DNA from: HGM04593 sp045654885
GTDB taxonomy: Bacteria > Bacteroidota > Bacteroidia > Bacteroidales > Bacteroidaceae
Assembly: GCA_045654885.1 (NCBI GenBank)
Contig: JAZOOF010000037.1
Coordinates: forward strand, 1-32,989
Direction of reading: 5' to 3'
DNA: 32,989 nucleotides
A model generated the notes under the pieces. It saw only the letters and a program-made list of their open reading frames with translations, made no database searches and was not told the DNA's origin. Positions 21,789 through 29,599 of the stretch are shown piece after piece (within the stretch, counting starts at the first letter, position 1; the number at the start of each line of letters is the position of its first letter). The position numbers and the translations under genes are program-made.

Positions 21789-23087
21789 ATGTTGTTGCAA
21801 TTGTTGGTTGTTCTGCTCTGCATCATTGTCGGTGCCCGTCTTGGCGGTATGGGACTTGGTGTGATGGGCGGATTGGGTGTGGCTCTGCTGACATTCGTTT
21901 TCGGGCTACAGCCCACGTCGCCTCCTGTGGATGTGATGCTTATGATTGCCGCCGTAATTTCGGCAGCGGCAAGTATGCAGGCTGCGGGCGGTCTTGATTA
22001 TATGGTTAAGGTGGCCGAGCGTCTGTTGCGCAAGCATCCGCAGTACATTACAATCCTTGCTCCGCTGGTGACTTACACATTTACGTTCCTTGCGGGAACG
22101 GGGCATGTTGCCTATTCGGTGCTGCCGGTGATTGCCGAAGTGGCAAGGGAGACGAAAATACGTCCCGAACGTCCGTTGGGTATCGCTGTGATTGCATCGC
22201 AGCAGGCCATTACGGCCTCGCCAATCTCTGCCGCTACAGTGGCATTGCTTGGCTTGCTTGCGGGGTTTGACATTACTCTGTTCGATATTCTCAAGATTAG
22301 CGTGCCTGCCACCTTGGTGGGTGTGCTGGTGGGTGCGTTTGCATCAATGAGAGTGGGTAAGGAATTGGTTGATGACCCCGAATACAAACGCCGTGTCGAG
22401 GAGGGAGCTATTGTGAAGACGGTGGCGCAGATAGGCGATGTGCTCTCGAAGAAGAGGGCTGTGGCATCGGTGCTGTTGTTCCTTGCCGCAACACTGTTGA
22501 TTGTGCTTTTCGGCTCAATAGAGTCGTTGCGCCCATCGTTCGATGGTGTGGCAGTTGGCATGCCGCTGATAATAGAAATGGTTATGCTTGCGACAGCTGC
22601 ACTCATTCTGTTGCTAACAAAGACCGATGGTGCAAAGGCTGTGCATGGTAGTGTGTTCTCGGCCGGTATGCAGGCGGTGGTGGCGATATTCGGTATTGCA
22701 TGGATGGGCGATACATTCATCAACGGAAACATCGTTGAACTTAAAGGGGCTGTTGAGGGTGTTGTGACAGAGATGCCGTGGCTCTTTGGCCTTGCGCTGT
22801 TTGTGATGCCGATACTGCTATACAGCCAGGCAGCAACAGTGCGTGCCATTGTTCCGCTGGGTGTTGCTCTTGCAATATCGCCGATGATGCTCATTGCGCT
22901 TTTCCCTGCGGTGAACGGTTATTTCTTCATCCCTAACTATCCGACACTTGTCGCGGCGATAAATTTTGACAGCACGGGCACCACGCGCATTGGAAAGTGG
23001 GTACTCAACCACTCGTTCATGCTGCCGGGTATGGTGGCGACAGTGGTATCGATTGCAACCGGCCTGTTGCTGATACAGCTGTATTGA
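21789..23087 (+). CDS. dcuB: Anaerobic C4-dicarboxylate transporter, Dcu family
   Basis: A 432-aa inner-membrane protein, the normal Dcu length. The N-terminus LLVVLLCIIVGARLGGMGLGVMGGLGVALLTFVFGLQPTSPPVDVML, the SMQAAGGLDYMVKVAERLLRKHPQYITILAPLVTY block and AGTGHVAYSVLPVIAEVA are near-perfect Dcu motifs; QPxxPPVDVM and GTGHV are DcuB-like, while GLDYMV and the QAITASPIS segment are also DcuA-like, so the subtype is uncertain. The carrier exchanges aspartate, fumarate or malate for succinate under anaerobic conditions. Behind a periplasmic asparaginase, its likely cargo is aspartate, which is converted to fumarate for respiration, with succinate exported in return. Confidence 0.93.
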   Translation: MLLQLLVVLLCIIVGARLGGMGLGVMGGLGVALLTFVFGLQPTSPPVDVMLMIAAVISAAASMQAAGGLDYMVKVAERLLRKHPQYITILAPLVTYTFTFLAGTGHVAYSVLPVIAEVARETKIRPERPLGIAVIASQQAITASPISAATVALLGLLAGFDITLFDILKISVPATLVGVLVGAFASMRVGKELVDDPEYKRRVEEGAIVKTVAQIGDVLSKKRAVASVLLFLAATLLIVLFGSIESLRPSFDGVAVGMPLIIEMVMLATAALILLLTKTDGAKAVHGSVFSAGMQAVVAIFGIAWMGDTFINGNIVELKGAVEGVVTEMPWLFGLALFVMPILLYSQAATVRAIVPLGVALAISPMMLIALFPAVNGYFFIPNYPTLVAAINFDSTGTTRIGKWVLNHSFMLPGMVATVVSIATGLLLIQLY

Positions 23088-23133
23088 TGCAAATGTTTCA
23101 AGAAAGATTTGAAAATAATTCGGAAAGTTACTT

Positions 23134-24102
23134 ATGGAAAACACGGAACTGCAAAAATTGTTGGAGACGAGGGAGATTGTCGGTGTTGATTTTGAAGGTA
23201 TGCGGCTTGAGGGCATTGATTTCTCCAATTGCCGCCTTGAGCGTGTCAGTTTCAAGAATTGTGAACTTTTTCACTGCCGTTTCCGCAAGGCAACGATAGC
23301 ATGGAGCGATTTCAGATATGCAAAAATAGAAAACGGTACGTTTGAAGAGGCGAAGATTGATTTCTGCGATTTTTACAGAGCTTTTCTCGATGGAGTGATA
23401 ATATTCAGCAACAGTTGTGTGTCAAACTGCAGTTTCAACAAGACCTATTTTGGCGATTCGGCTATAATAAGGCGAAGGGAGATTTTTAAAGGTCGCATCC
23501 TGCAAGAGGATGCGACCGCCTATGAGAAATTCCTTACCGAGTGGCATCTTTACGGTACCGGTGAGAGAAAGAACGATGTAAATAGAATCTCCGACTGGAG
23601 TGCTTCTGAGGCTTTGAAAAGACGCTGGGACGACGCTGAGGAGATATATAAGAACTTCAATGCTCTGTGGACCGGTAGAGGGTATATTGCCGATGGTAAT
23701 TGGGCCTATGTGCAAGGAAAACGCATGGAGCGCCGTCGTATGGCGATGGAACTGGTGAGGGGTGATGTCGGTGCGGGCCGGAAAATTCTTAATGTCTGGC
23801 GCATTGCCACTAATCTCTTTTCAGATATCCTCTTCGGGTTTGGCGAGAGCATGACACGTATGGTTCTGACCTACATATTGACGGTTTTCCTGTTTGCCTG
23901 GATGTTCACCTCAAATGTGTCGTTGCTTGAGTATGGCGAGGCTTTTGTCGTAAGTCTCAAGAATATGGCCGGCATGGATTCCGAGGTACTCCATAACGTC
24001 TCTCCTCTGGTGGATATGTTGAACGTTGTACAGACAACCATCGGTATTCTGCTCACCGGTATATTTGGATTTATATTAGGAAACAAGATACGCAACCAGT
24101 GA
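23134..24102 (+). CDS. Pentapeptide-repeat protein with C-terminal two-TM channel-like domain
   Basis: A 322-aa protein. Residues 15-105 form a right-handed pentapeptide-repeat helix: Phe recurs at positions 20, 30, 40, 50, 60, 70 and 80, with Cys/Leu/Ile at the intervening steps (GVDFEGMRLEGIDFSNCRLERVSF). A charged helical linker follows (about 110-215, ending in ANWAYVQGKRMERRRM-like GNWAYVQGKRMERRRMAM). Two hydrophobic helices (241-260 and 298-316) flank a short re-entrant-like loop VSLKNMAGMDSEV (273-285) in the place of an ion-channel pore helix. The K+ filter TVGYGD is absent, so selectivity is unknown. It lies 46 bases after the Dcu gene, has a ribosome-binding GGAAAG, and ends at a strong terminator. 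The adjacent gene is a K+/H+ antiporter, a possible functional hint. Confidence 0.75.
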   Translation: MENTELQKLLETREIVGVDFEGMRLEGIDFSNCRLERVSFKNCELFHCRFRKATIAWSDFRYAKIENGTFEEAKIDFCDFYRAFLDGVIIFSNSCVSNCSFNKTYFGDSAIIRRREIFKGRILQEDATAYEKFLTEWHLYGTGERKNDVNRISDWSASEALKRRWDDAEEIYKNFNALWTGRGYIADGNWAYVQGKRMERRRMAMELVRGDVGAGRKILNVWRIATNLFSDILFGFGESMTRMVLTYILTVFLFAWMFTSNVSLLEYGEAFVVSLKNMAGMDSEVLHNVSPLVDMLNVVQTTIGILLTGIFGFILGNKIRNQ

Positions 24103-24141
24103 TTCTATTTCTTGTTTATGATAGAGAAAGAGATTGGCTAC

Positions 24142-24173
24142 ATTTTATCCGCAAAAGCATTTGCGGATAAAAT
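24142..24173 (+). terminator. Terminator after the pentapeptide/channel gene
   Basis: A perfect 14-bp inverted repeat (24142-24155 with 24160-24173), 4-base loop, followed by ATTTATTTG. It separates the asparagine cluster plus pentapeptide gene from the antiporter gene. Confidence 0.88.
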
Positions 24174-24204
24174 ATTTATTTGAGAAGTGATTTAATTATA
24201 GAAT

Positions 24205-25692
24205 ATGGATTTTTTGACTTCGGGGAATATTATTTTTATTGGTTCTATATTGATTTTTTGTAGCATACTGATTACAAAGGCGGGTGGCCGCTTCGGTATG
24301 CCTACGCTTTTGTTGTTTCTGCTTGCCGGAATGCTCTTCGGGTGCGATGGCCTCGGTATTCAGTTCAGCAACATTGGGCAGGCACAGTTTGTGGGAATGG
24401 TTGCATTGTGCGTGATATTGTTCACGGGCGGTGTGGAGACAAGGCTTGCCGATATAAGGCCGGTGCTTGGACCGGGATTGACATTGTCGACGGTGGGAGT
24501 GCTGTTGACAACGGCTCTGACCGGAGCGTTTATTTATGCCCTGTCGGTGTGGGATGTGTTCTCTTTTGAATTGCCGTTGATGGTCTGTTTTCTGCTTGCG
24601 GCTACTATGTCGTCTACCGATTCGGCTTCGGTTTTCAATATCCTGCGTGGTAAGAATATTAATCTGAAGAACAATTTGCAGCCGATGCTTGAGCTTGAGA
24701 GTGGAAGTAATGACCCAATGGCATACATCCTGACAATTGTGCTTATCCAGCTGTCACTGACGCTTTATAACGGAGATGCGGCGGAGGTGCAGACATCGGT
24801 TATGGTAGTTGATTCACTAAAGTTGCTTGTGCAACAGTTTGCATCGGGTGCGATGATTGGTGCCGGAGCCGGCTTTGCTGCGTCTTGGTTCATGAACAGG
24901 ATAGAGATAAATAATATCCCGCTCTACTCGATAATGTTGTTGAGTATTGTGTTCTTTACATTCTCTGTTTCCGACATGCTTGGTGGCAACGGTTACCTGG
25001 CGGTATATATTACCGGTATAATTGTCGGTAACAAGAGAATCAAGCACCGCAAGCAGGTGGTGGCGTTCTTTGATGGCATGACATGGATTATGCAGATTGG
25101 CATGTTCCTGTTGCTTGGTCTATTGGTTGACCCCAGTGAGATGTGGAAGACGGCGCTGGTGGCGTTGCTTGTGGGTGTGTTCATGATGTTTGTGGCGCGT
25201 CCGTTGAGCGTCTTTGCATCCCTCCTGCCGTTCAATAATATCTCCATCTCTTCTAAAGTTTTTACTTCTTGGGTGGGTCTTCGTGGTGCCGTTCCCATTA
25301 TCTTTGCCATGTATCCTGTTGTGGAGAATGTGCCCGGCAGTAATGATATTTTCAATATTGTGTTCTTTATAACATTGCTGTCACTTATTCTGCAGGGAAC
25401 CACTATAGCTTCGGCTGCCAAAAAACTTGATTTGCTTTTGCCTGGTACTGCGGATACGCAGTTTGATGTGGAACTGCCCGAAGAGGCCGGTGAGCAGAGC
25501 GAAATAACGATTACCGAGGAGCTGATTGCCGAAAAGGGAAATACTCTGCAGGCGTTGGCCTTACCGCGCGGTATGCTTGTGATTTTCATCAAGCGTGAGG
25601 ATAGGTATATTGTTCCCAATGGTTCGGTTGAACTGTTGCCGGGTGACAGGCTGCTTGTGATTGCAAGCTCGGAAATTGAGGAGAACCAATGA
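24205..25692 (+). CDS. cvrA: K+/H+ antiporter (CvrA/NhaP2 type, CPA1) with TrkA-C domain
   Basis: The protein has 495 aa with about 12 membrane helices over residues 1-395, then a soluble tail. Family features are FGMPTLLLFLLAGMLFG, LFTGGVETRLADIRPVL, AATMSSTDSASVFNILRGKNI, LELESGSNDPMAYILT (the SND-P ion-binding motif of CPA1 antiporters) and SWVGLRGAVPIIFAMYPV. The C-terminal 90 residues form a TrkA-C-like regulatory domain (TITEELIAEKGNTLQALALPRGMLVIFIKREDRYIVPNGSVELLPGDRLLVIA). It exports K+ (or Na+) in exchange for protons and helps to control cell volume and pH. No clear -7 element was found between the upstream terminator and its start. Confidence 0.93.
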   Translation: MDFLTSGNIIFIGSILIFCSILITKAGGRFGMPTLLLFLLAGMLFGCDGLGIQFSNIGQAQFVGMVALCVILFTGGVETRLADIRPVLGPGLTLSTVGVLLTTALTGAFIYALSVWDVFSFELPLMVCFLLAATMSSTDSASVFNILRGKNINLKNNLQPMLELESGSNDPMAYILTIVLIQLSLTLYNGDAAEVQTSVMVVDSLKLLVQQFASGAMIGAGAGFAASWFMNRIEINNIPLYSIMLLSIVFFTFSVSDMLGGNGYLAVYITGIIVGNKRIKHRKQVVAFFDGMTWIMQIGMFLLLGLLVDPSEMWKTALVALLVGVFMMFVARPLSVFASLLPFNNISISSKVFTSWVGLRGAVPIIFAMYPVVENVPGSNDIFNIVFFITLLSLILQGTTIASAAKKLDLLLPGTADTQFDVELPEEAGEQSEITITEELIAEKGNTLQALALPRGMLVIFIKREDRYIVPNGSVELLPGDRLLVIASSEIEENQ

Positions 25693-25727
25693 TGGGGAGC
25701 TGAAAGCTGCGATTAAGCGAGAGCAGA

Positions 25728-25783
25728 GGAAAAGTTTACTTTTACTATGCCGAGCGTGAGCAGGTTCAAGCACACGAAGTGTG
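25728..25783 (+). repeat. 56-bp direct repeat, copy 1
   Basis: 55 of 56 identical to 25888-25943 (one G/C difference at position 25734). Both contain CTATGCCGAGCGTGAGCAGG and end in the small palindrome CACACGAAGTGTG. The sequence around them (25693-26055) is a mosaic of related fragments (TTAAGCGAACGAAAGTAAAA, GTGAGCGAACGAAAAATC) and holds no gene. Confidence 0.85.
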
Positions 25784-25887
25784 ATTAAAGCTGCGGTTAA
25801 GCGAATTTTTCAATTAAGCGAACGAAAGTAAAACTTGTTTTAACTTTTGTAGTGAGCGAACGAAAAATCAACGGAGTTAACAGCATA

Positions 25888-25943
25888 GGAAAACTTTACT
25901 TTTACTATGCCGAGCGTGAGCAGGTTCAAGCACACGAAGTGTG
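25888..25943 (+). repeat. 56-bp direct repeat, copy 2
   Basis: Second copy, 160 bases after the first, followed by GGAAAACTGAAAACGGAAAGC fragments related to the spacer at 11096-11140. Confidence 0.85.
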
Positions 25944-26055
25944 TTTAAAACTGAAAGCGGAAAACTGAAAACGGAAAGCTTGTGCATATTCAACGGTACT
26001 CGCTCGTTTGAATTTATGTTGTATATCCAGGCAGTTGGATTGTGTAATAATGATT

Positions 26056-26083
26056 GAGAGCGACCGGCATGCCGGTCGCTCTC
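26056..26083 (+). terminator. Strong hairpin between antiporter spacer and rnpB 3' end
   Basis: A perfect 28-bp GC-rich palindrome (arms 26056-26069 and 26070-26083) followed on the plus strand by GTTTTTG. It is placed to stop plus-strand transcripts from the antiporter side; its hairpin also lies just past the 3' end of the minus-strand RNase P RNA, where no T-run follows. Confidence 0.85.
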
Positions 26084-26089
26084 GTTTTT

Positions 26090-26437
26090 GACAGTCGGCC
26101 TATAAGCCGGGTTCTGTACCCCTTGCGGGGTGTCTGTCATTCATCTATGCAATGTGTCACCACATTGCTAAAGCGTTCTACCCTCCGGCTCGGGCGAGCA
26201 ACCCTCAAACACCGGTTTACATGAACTTGCAGCCTCCAAGACACACGGCCCGTACATCGCTGCACGGCCGGTGGGCTCTTACCCCACCTTCTCACCCTTA
26301 CCCTTGCGGGCGGTTATTTTCTTCTGCGTTACTCTGCCTTCGCAGGCAGCTTTCTGTTAGGAAGTGGAGTGCTCTGCGCTGCCCGGACTTTCCTCCTTTG
26401 CCTTTTAGGGCAACGGCGACAGACTGTCCGACTGCCT
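26090..26437 (-). ncRNA. rnpB: RNase P RNA (bacterial type A)
   Basis: On the minus strand the universal cores are present: GAGGAAAGTCCGGGC (around 26396-26381) with following AGCGCAGAGCACTCCAC, and the 3' core ACAGAACCCGGCTTA (26117-26102). The ends pair as P1: CAGTCGG near 26434-26428 with CCGACTG at 26098-26092, which fixes the approximate limits at about 345 bases. The RNA is the catalytic subunit that trims tRNA 5' ends. Exact processed ends cannot be told from sequence. The open frames that cross this region are accidental. Confidence 0.95.
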
Positions 26438-26479
26438 TAAGTTTTTCTGTCTGAGCCTGCAAAACAGGCTTTTGCCTTG

Positions 26480-26511
26480 CAAAGGTAAAGCAAAAGAGCA
26501 TAATATGCAAG
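26480..26511 (-). promoter_or_regulatory. rnpB promoter
   Basis: On the minus strand CTTG (26511-26508), 20 bases, TACCTTTG (26487-26480). The same TACCTTTG box is used by the rRNA promoter at 32513. The expected start near 26473 leaves about 35 extra bases before P1, including a GCCTGTTTTGCAGGC hairpin. Confidence 0.7.
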
Positions 26512-26741
26512 TGTCGTAACAAAGTGTTGTTTTGGCATTTTTTTATGTATAAAAATGTTTTAACACTAATTAACAATGAGACCCTGTGATATTTTGCAAT
26601 GTTTACTCTCTATTGTGGTGTAAAGTTAATACACGACCGGCTTTTGCATTCATACTTGGATGAAACGTTGACCGGCGGGCTATAGCGTTTTTCTGCTTTA
26701 ACCGTTATATGCTTGCTGTATGTTAATATCAAAGGTTTAGG

Positions 26742-26769
26742 CAGGTGCTTTCTACTTTCACCTGTTTTT
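26742..26769 (+). terminator. Terminator-like hairpin 1 upstream of rpoD
   Basis: CAGGTG (26742-26747) pairs with CACCTG (26759-26764), followed by TTTTT. It lies inside the gene-free interval 26512-26944 and does not follow any recognised gene on this strand. Confidence 0.5.
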
Positions 26770-26775
26770 ATATAT

Positions 26776-26796
26776 ATCACAGTGGTGATTTTTTTT
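26776..26796 (+). terminator. Terminator-like hairpin 2 upstream of rpoD
   Basis: ATCAC-AGTG-GTGAT (26776-26789) followed by a run of eight T, only 11 bases after hairpin 1. Two consecutive terminators suggest the end of an unannotated plus-strand RNA in 26575-26796, or attenuation ahead of rpoD. The sequence 26575-26741 also has a TTCAT-ACTTGG-ATGAA hairpin flanked by GACCGGC repeats. Confidence 0.5.
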
Positions 26797-26886
26797 GATA
26801 TAATATTGGGTCATATCCTTTCATTATCAGGTTTTAGTGTGAAAGTCGGTCTTTTTCCGTTATTTATGTAACTTTAACGCGCAAAA

Positions 26887-26918
26887 TTTGTATTTGATAT
26901 ATAGAATGATTAATTTCG
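26887..26918 (+). promoter_or_regulatory. Candidate rpoD promoter
   Basis: TTTG (26887-26890), 20 bases, TAATTTCG (26911-26918), one base off TAnnTTTG. It would give a leader of about 20 bases before the ATG at 26945. Confidence 0.5.
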
Positions 26919-26944
26919 CGAATTAAAATCGTATCGGAACAAAA

Positions 26945-27805
26945 ATGAGGCAATTAAAAATTACCAAAAGTATCACGAACCGTGAAAGCGCATCTCTTGA
27001 CAAGTATTTGCAGGAAATTGGTCGCGAGGAACTCATCACCGTTGAAGAAGAGGTGGAGTTGGCACAACGAATCAGAAAAGGAGACCGCCGTGCACTTGAG
27101 AAATTGACGCGTGCTAATTTGCGTTTTGTGGTGTCTGTAGCAAAACAGTATCAGAACCAGGGACTGAGCCTCCCCGACTTGATTAACGAGGGTAACCTCG
27201 GACTCATCAAGGCGGCCGAGAAGTTTGACGAGACCCGTGGTTTCAAGTTTATCAGTTATGCTGTTTGGTGGATTAGACAGTCTATTTTGCAGGCGCTTGC
27301 CGAGCAGGCACGTATTGTGCGCTTGCCGTTGAACCAGGTGGGTTCATTGAACAAGATTACAAAGGCTTTCTCAAAATTTGAGCAGGAGAACGAGCGCCGC
27401 CCATCGGCCGAGGAACTTGCCGACCAGCTCGACTTGCCTGTAGACAAGGTGGTGGATTCTTTGAAGGTGTCGGGACGACACATCTCTGTTGATGCACCAT
27501 TTGTCGATGGCGAGGATAACAGCTTGCTCGATGTATTGGTGAATGATGATTCTCCAATGGCCGACAATACATTGGTGAATGAGTCGCTATCGCGCGAGAT
27601 TGACCGTGCTCTCTCTACACTTACCGACCGTGAGAAGGAGATTATACAGATGTTCTTCGGTATCGGTATGCAGGAGATGACGCTCGAGGAGATTGGTGAC
27701 CGTTTCGGTCTTACACGTGAGCGTGTGCGTCAGATTAAGGAGAAGGCGATACGCCGCTTGAAGCAGAACCAGCGCAGCAAACTGCTGAAATCATATTTGG
27801 GATAA
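26945..27805 (+). CDS. rpoD: Primary sigma factor RpoD (Bacteroidota type)
   Basis: A 286-aa sigma-70 protein. It starts MRQLKITKSITNRESASLDKYLQEIGREELI, which is region 1.2 directly, with no region 1.1 and no non-conserved insertion, as is normal for Bacteroidota primary sigma factors. Region 2 includes LTRANLRFVVSVAKQYQNQGLSLPDLINEGNLGLIKAAEKFDETRGFKFISYAVWWIRQSI; region 3 PLNQVGSLNKITKAFSKFEQENERRPSAEELADQLDL; region 4 TLTDREKEIIQMFFGIGMQEMTLEEIGDRFGLTRERVRQIKEKAIRRLK. It directs RNA polymerase to the TTTG/TAnnTTTG promoters seen across this window. It ends at a strong terminator and is a single-gene unit. Confidence 0.97.
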   Translation: MRQLKITKSITNRESASLDKYLQEIGREELITVEEEVELAQRIRKGDRRALEKLTRANLRFVVSVAKQYQNQGLSLPDLINEGNLGLIKAAEKFDETRGFKFISYAVWWIRQSILQALAEQARIVRLPLNQVGSLNKITKAFSKFEQENERRPSAEELADQLDLPVDKVVDSLKVSGRHISVDAPFVDGEDNSLLDVLVNDDSPMADNTLVNESLSREIDRALSTLTDREKEIIQMFFGIGMQEMTLEEIGDRFGLTRERVRQIKEKAIRRLKQNQRSKLLKSYLG

Positions 27806-27816
27806 AAAAGAATTGT

Positions 27817-27844
27817 CCGGGCCGCCAAAAGCGGCCCGGTTTTG
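27817..27844 (+). terminator. rpoD terminator
   Basis: A perfect 9-bp GC stem (27817-27825 with 27831-27839), 5-base loop, followed by TTTTG, 11 bases after the rpoD stop. Confidence 0.92.
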
Positions 27845-27898
27845 TTGCAGTTTGGCGGCTTTCGTGCTTCTTTAACTTGTTAAAAGTTGTGATAAAGT

Positions 27899-27928
27899 TT
27901 TGGAACTATCAATAAATTAGTACTTTTG
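27899..27928 (+). promoter_or_regulatory. Promoter of the small secreted protein / C11 peptidase pair
   Basis: TTTG (27899-27902), 18 bases, TACTTTTG (27921-27928). The -7 match is perfect and the spacing is one base short. Confidence 0.65.
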
Positions 27929-27952
27929 CGAAAATTTATGCTATAGACCGAT

Positions 27953-28363
27953 ATGAAAAAGATTTTTTCTATAATTCTTCTAATGTGCCTTGTGATACCT
28001 TCGCTCTCTTTTGCCAAGGATGGCAAGAAGAAAGAGGCGAAGAAGAAAATCAAAACCGAGGTTTATGTGTGGGGCGTTTCGCTCTCGTTCTCGGACTCTG
28101 TTGCCTATTTTACCGAGATACAGCACGTTGAGGGTGCAATAATCGAGGATAAGTTATTGCCTAACCGTCATCTCTATGCCTATGAACTCAAGGATTATAT
28201 GAGTTATGAGGAGAACATGCCGGGCCGTACATCGTTCATATATTTCTCGGACAAGCGCTCAAAGCTTGAGAAAAAGGAGCAGAAGGTGAAGAAGAGGCTT
28301 GTTGAGGGTGGCGAGAAGACGGTTCGATATCTTGGCGACAGGTTCAAATTTACAAAGCATTGA
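27953..28363 (+). CDS. Small basic secreted protein, not recognised
   Basis: A 136-aa protein with a signal peptide (MKKIFSIILLMCLVIPSLSFA). The mature part starts with a Lys-rich tract (KDGKKKEAKKKIK), followed by two or three strands (TEVYVWGVSLSFSDSVAYFTEIQHVEGA) and a conserved-looking YAYELKDYMSYEENMPGRTSFIYFSDKR block, then another basic coiled stretch (KLEKKEQKVKKRLVEGG). I recognise no named domain; the length and composition fit a Bacteroidales-specific periplasmic protein. The next gene, a C11 peptidase lipoprotein, starts 2 bases after its stop, so the two are co-transcribed and translation is probably coupled. Confidence 0.75.
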   Translation: MKKIFSIILLMCLVIPSLSFAKDGKKKEAKKKIKTEVYVWGVSLSFSDSVAYFTEIQHVEGAIIEDKLLPNRHLYAYELKDYMSYEENMPGRTSFIYFSDKRSKLEKKEQKVKKRLVEGGEKTVRYLGDRFKFTKH

Positions 28364-28365
28364 TA

Positions 28366-29592
28366 ATGCGTTCTCCTGTAGCTGTTCTTCTGCTATCTAT
28401 TTTCCTCCTCCTTACGGTGTCGTGTTGTGATGATGTGCCGTCGGGCACCGGTGACGATAAACCTGGGCTGCAAAGGGGTGACACGGCTGTCAGTACGCTT
28501 GTCGTTTATATGATGGCCGAGAATAGCTTGGCGCCATATGCCGATGTTGATATCGCTGAGATAAGGAGGGGCACTGTATCTCTCCCGTCCGATTGTCGTC
28601 TGTTCGTTTTTGTCGATGACCGGGATAATCCCCGTCTGCTTAAGTTCGTAAACAACAGTGGTGTATGCGAGGAGAAGGTTTTGTATCCGTTTGCCGATGA
28701 TTTTTGCTCCAGTGATGCCACTGCGTTCGGTGCAGTACTGGCCGGTGTGCTCAATGATTATCCTACTCATTCACTTGACCTTGTCATGTGGTCGCATGGT
28801 AATGGGTGGTTACTCGACAAGTCGCGCGCCGGGGCAATGCGTACCATAGGTGTTGATAATGGCAAGAATAGTTATAGTGACAGAACTGTTGGGGCTATTG
28901 AGATTGAGGAGTTGGCGGCAGTTATCAAGGAGTTGCCGGCTAAAGTGAACAGGCTTATGTTCGATGCATGTTTCATGCAGGGGAGTGAGGTGGCATATGC
29001 CTTGCGTAATGCAGTGCAGTGGGTGATTGGTTCGCCTGCCGAGATTCCGGGTGATGGTGCTCCCTATGATACTGTTATAGGTGAATTCTTTGCCTCCGAT
29101 GGTGTAAAGGGAATCATAGACTCTTACAAGGCTGCATATGAGGGTGGTGAAATGGGTGTTGTTCTCTCGGCTGTATATATGCCTGCCATGCAAAGGCTTG
29201 CCGATGTCTCTTATTCAAATATCTGCACATATTTCAATACCTCAAAGAAACGTGAATACATTGATGTCTTTGCCTATTTGCCCGGTGGGGCTAAAGGGCT
29301 TTACGGCTACATGCCTTGCTATTACGATGTCAATGCCGTGATGAAAAAGTATCTTGCCGAGCCTGAGTATGTGGCATGGAAAGAGGCACTCGACGAGGCT
29401 GTTCCATACGTCGTTACAACCGGAAACTGGTATTCGGCATATGTGGGCAAGCATTTGCCTGTCGATACGTCGGTCTATTGCGGTATGTCAATATATATGC
29501 CACAGACAACAAGTCGTTATAGCCAGTTGAATATCGATTTCTCAAACACTGAGTGGTACAGCGCTGCGGGGTGGGATGCTGCAGGGTGGTGA
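28366..29592 (+). CDS. Clostripain-related (C11) cysteine peptidase lipoprotein
   Basis: The protein has 408 aa from ATG 28366; a TTG two codons upstream overlaps the previous stop and was not used. The lipoprotein signal ends LLLTVSC with Cys20 as the lipidated residue. The caspase-like catalytic dyad of family C11 is visible: His144 in DLVMWSHGNGWLL and Cys202 in LMFDACFMQGSEVAYAL, with YMMAENSLAPYADVDI as the first conserved strand. Family members cleave after Arg or Lys. The second half (YIDVFAYLPGGAKGLYGYMPCYYDVN, SIYMPQT) is the usual C-terminal portion. It is anchored in the envelope, possibly on the surface. A role in processing the adjacent Lys-rich secreted protein is conceivable but unproven. 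It converges on the next gene with a gap of 7 bases. Confidence 0.9.
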   Translation: MRSPVAVLLLSIFLLLTVSCCDDVPSGTGDDKPGLQRGDTAVSTLVVYMMAENSLAPYADVDIAEIRRGTVSLPSDCRLFVFVDDRDNPRLLKFVNNSGVCEEKVLYPFADDFCSSDATAFGAVLAGVLNDYPTHSLDLVMWSHGNGWLLDKSRAGAMRTIGVDNGKNSYSDRTVGAIEIEELAAVIKELPAKVNRLMFDACFMQGSEVAYALRNAVQWVIGSPAEIPGDGAPYDTVIGEFFASDGVKGIIDSYKAAYEGGEMGVVLSAVYMPAMQRLADVSYSNICTYFNTSKKREYIDVFAYLPGGAKGLYGYMPCYYDVNAVMKKYLAEPEYVAWKEALDEAVPYVVTTGNWYSAYVGKHLPVDTSVYCGMSIYMPQTTSRYSQLNIDFSNTEWYSAAGWDAAGW

Positions 29593-29599
29593 TTCCTTT

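Noticed and set aside
25728..25943. A CRISPR array suggested by two near-identical repeats
   Set aside because: Only two copies, 56 bp long, with a 104-base interval and no cas genes; better explained as dispersed intergenic repeats.
25561..26140. Minus-strand open frames that share LEPAHARHSKSK
   Set aside because: The shared peptide is the translation of the 56-bp DNA repeat; the frames overlap the antiporter gene or the RNase P RNA gene and have no start context.
26152..26454. Open frames on both strands across the RNase P RNA
   Set aside because: The sequence is accounted for by the conserved rnpB cores and P1 pairing.
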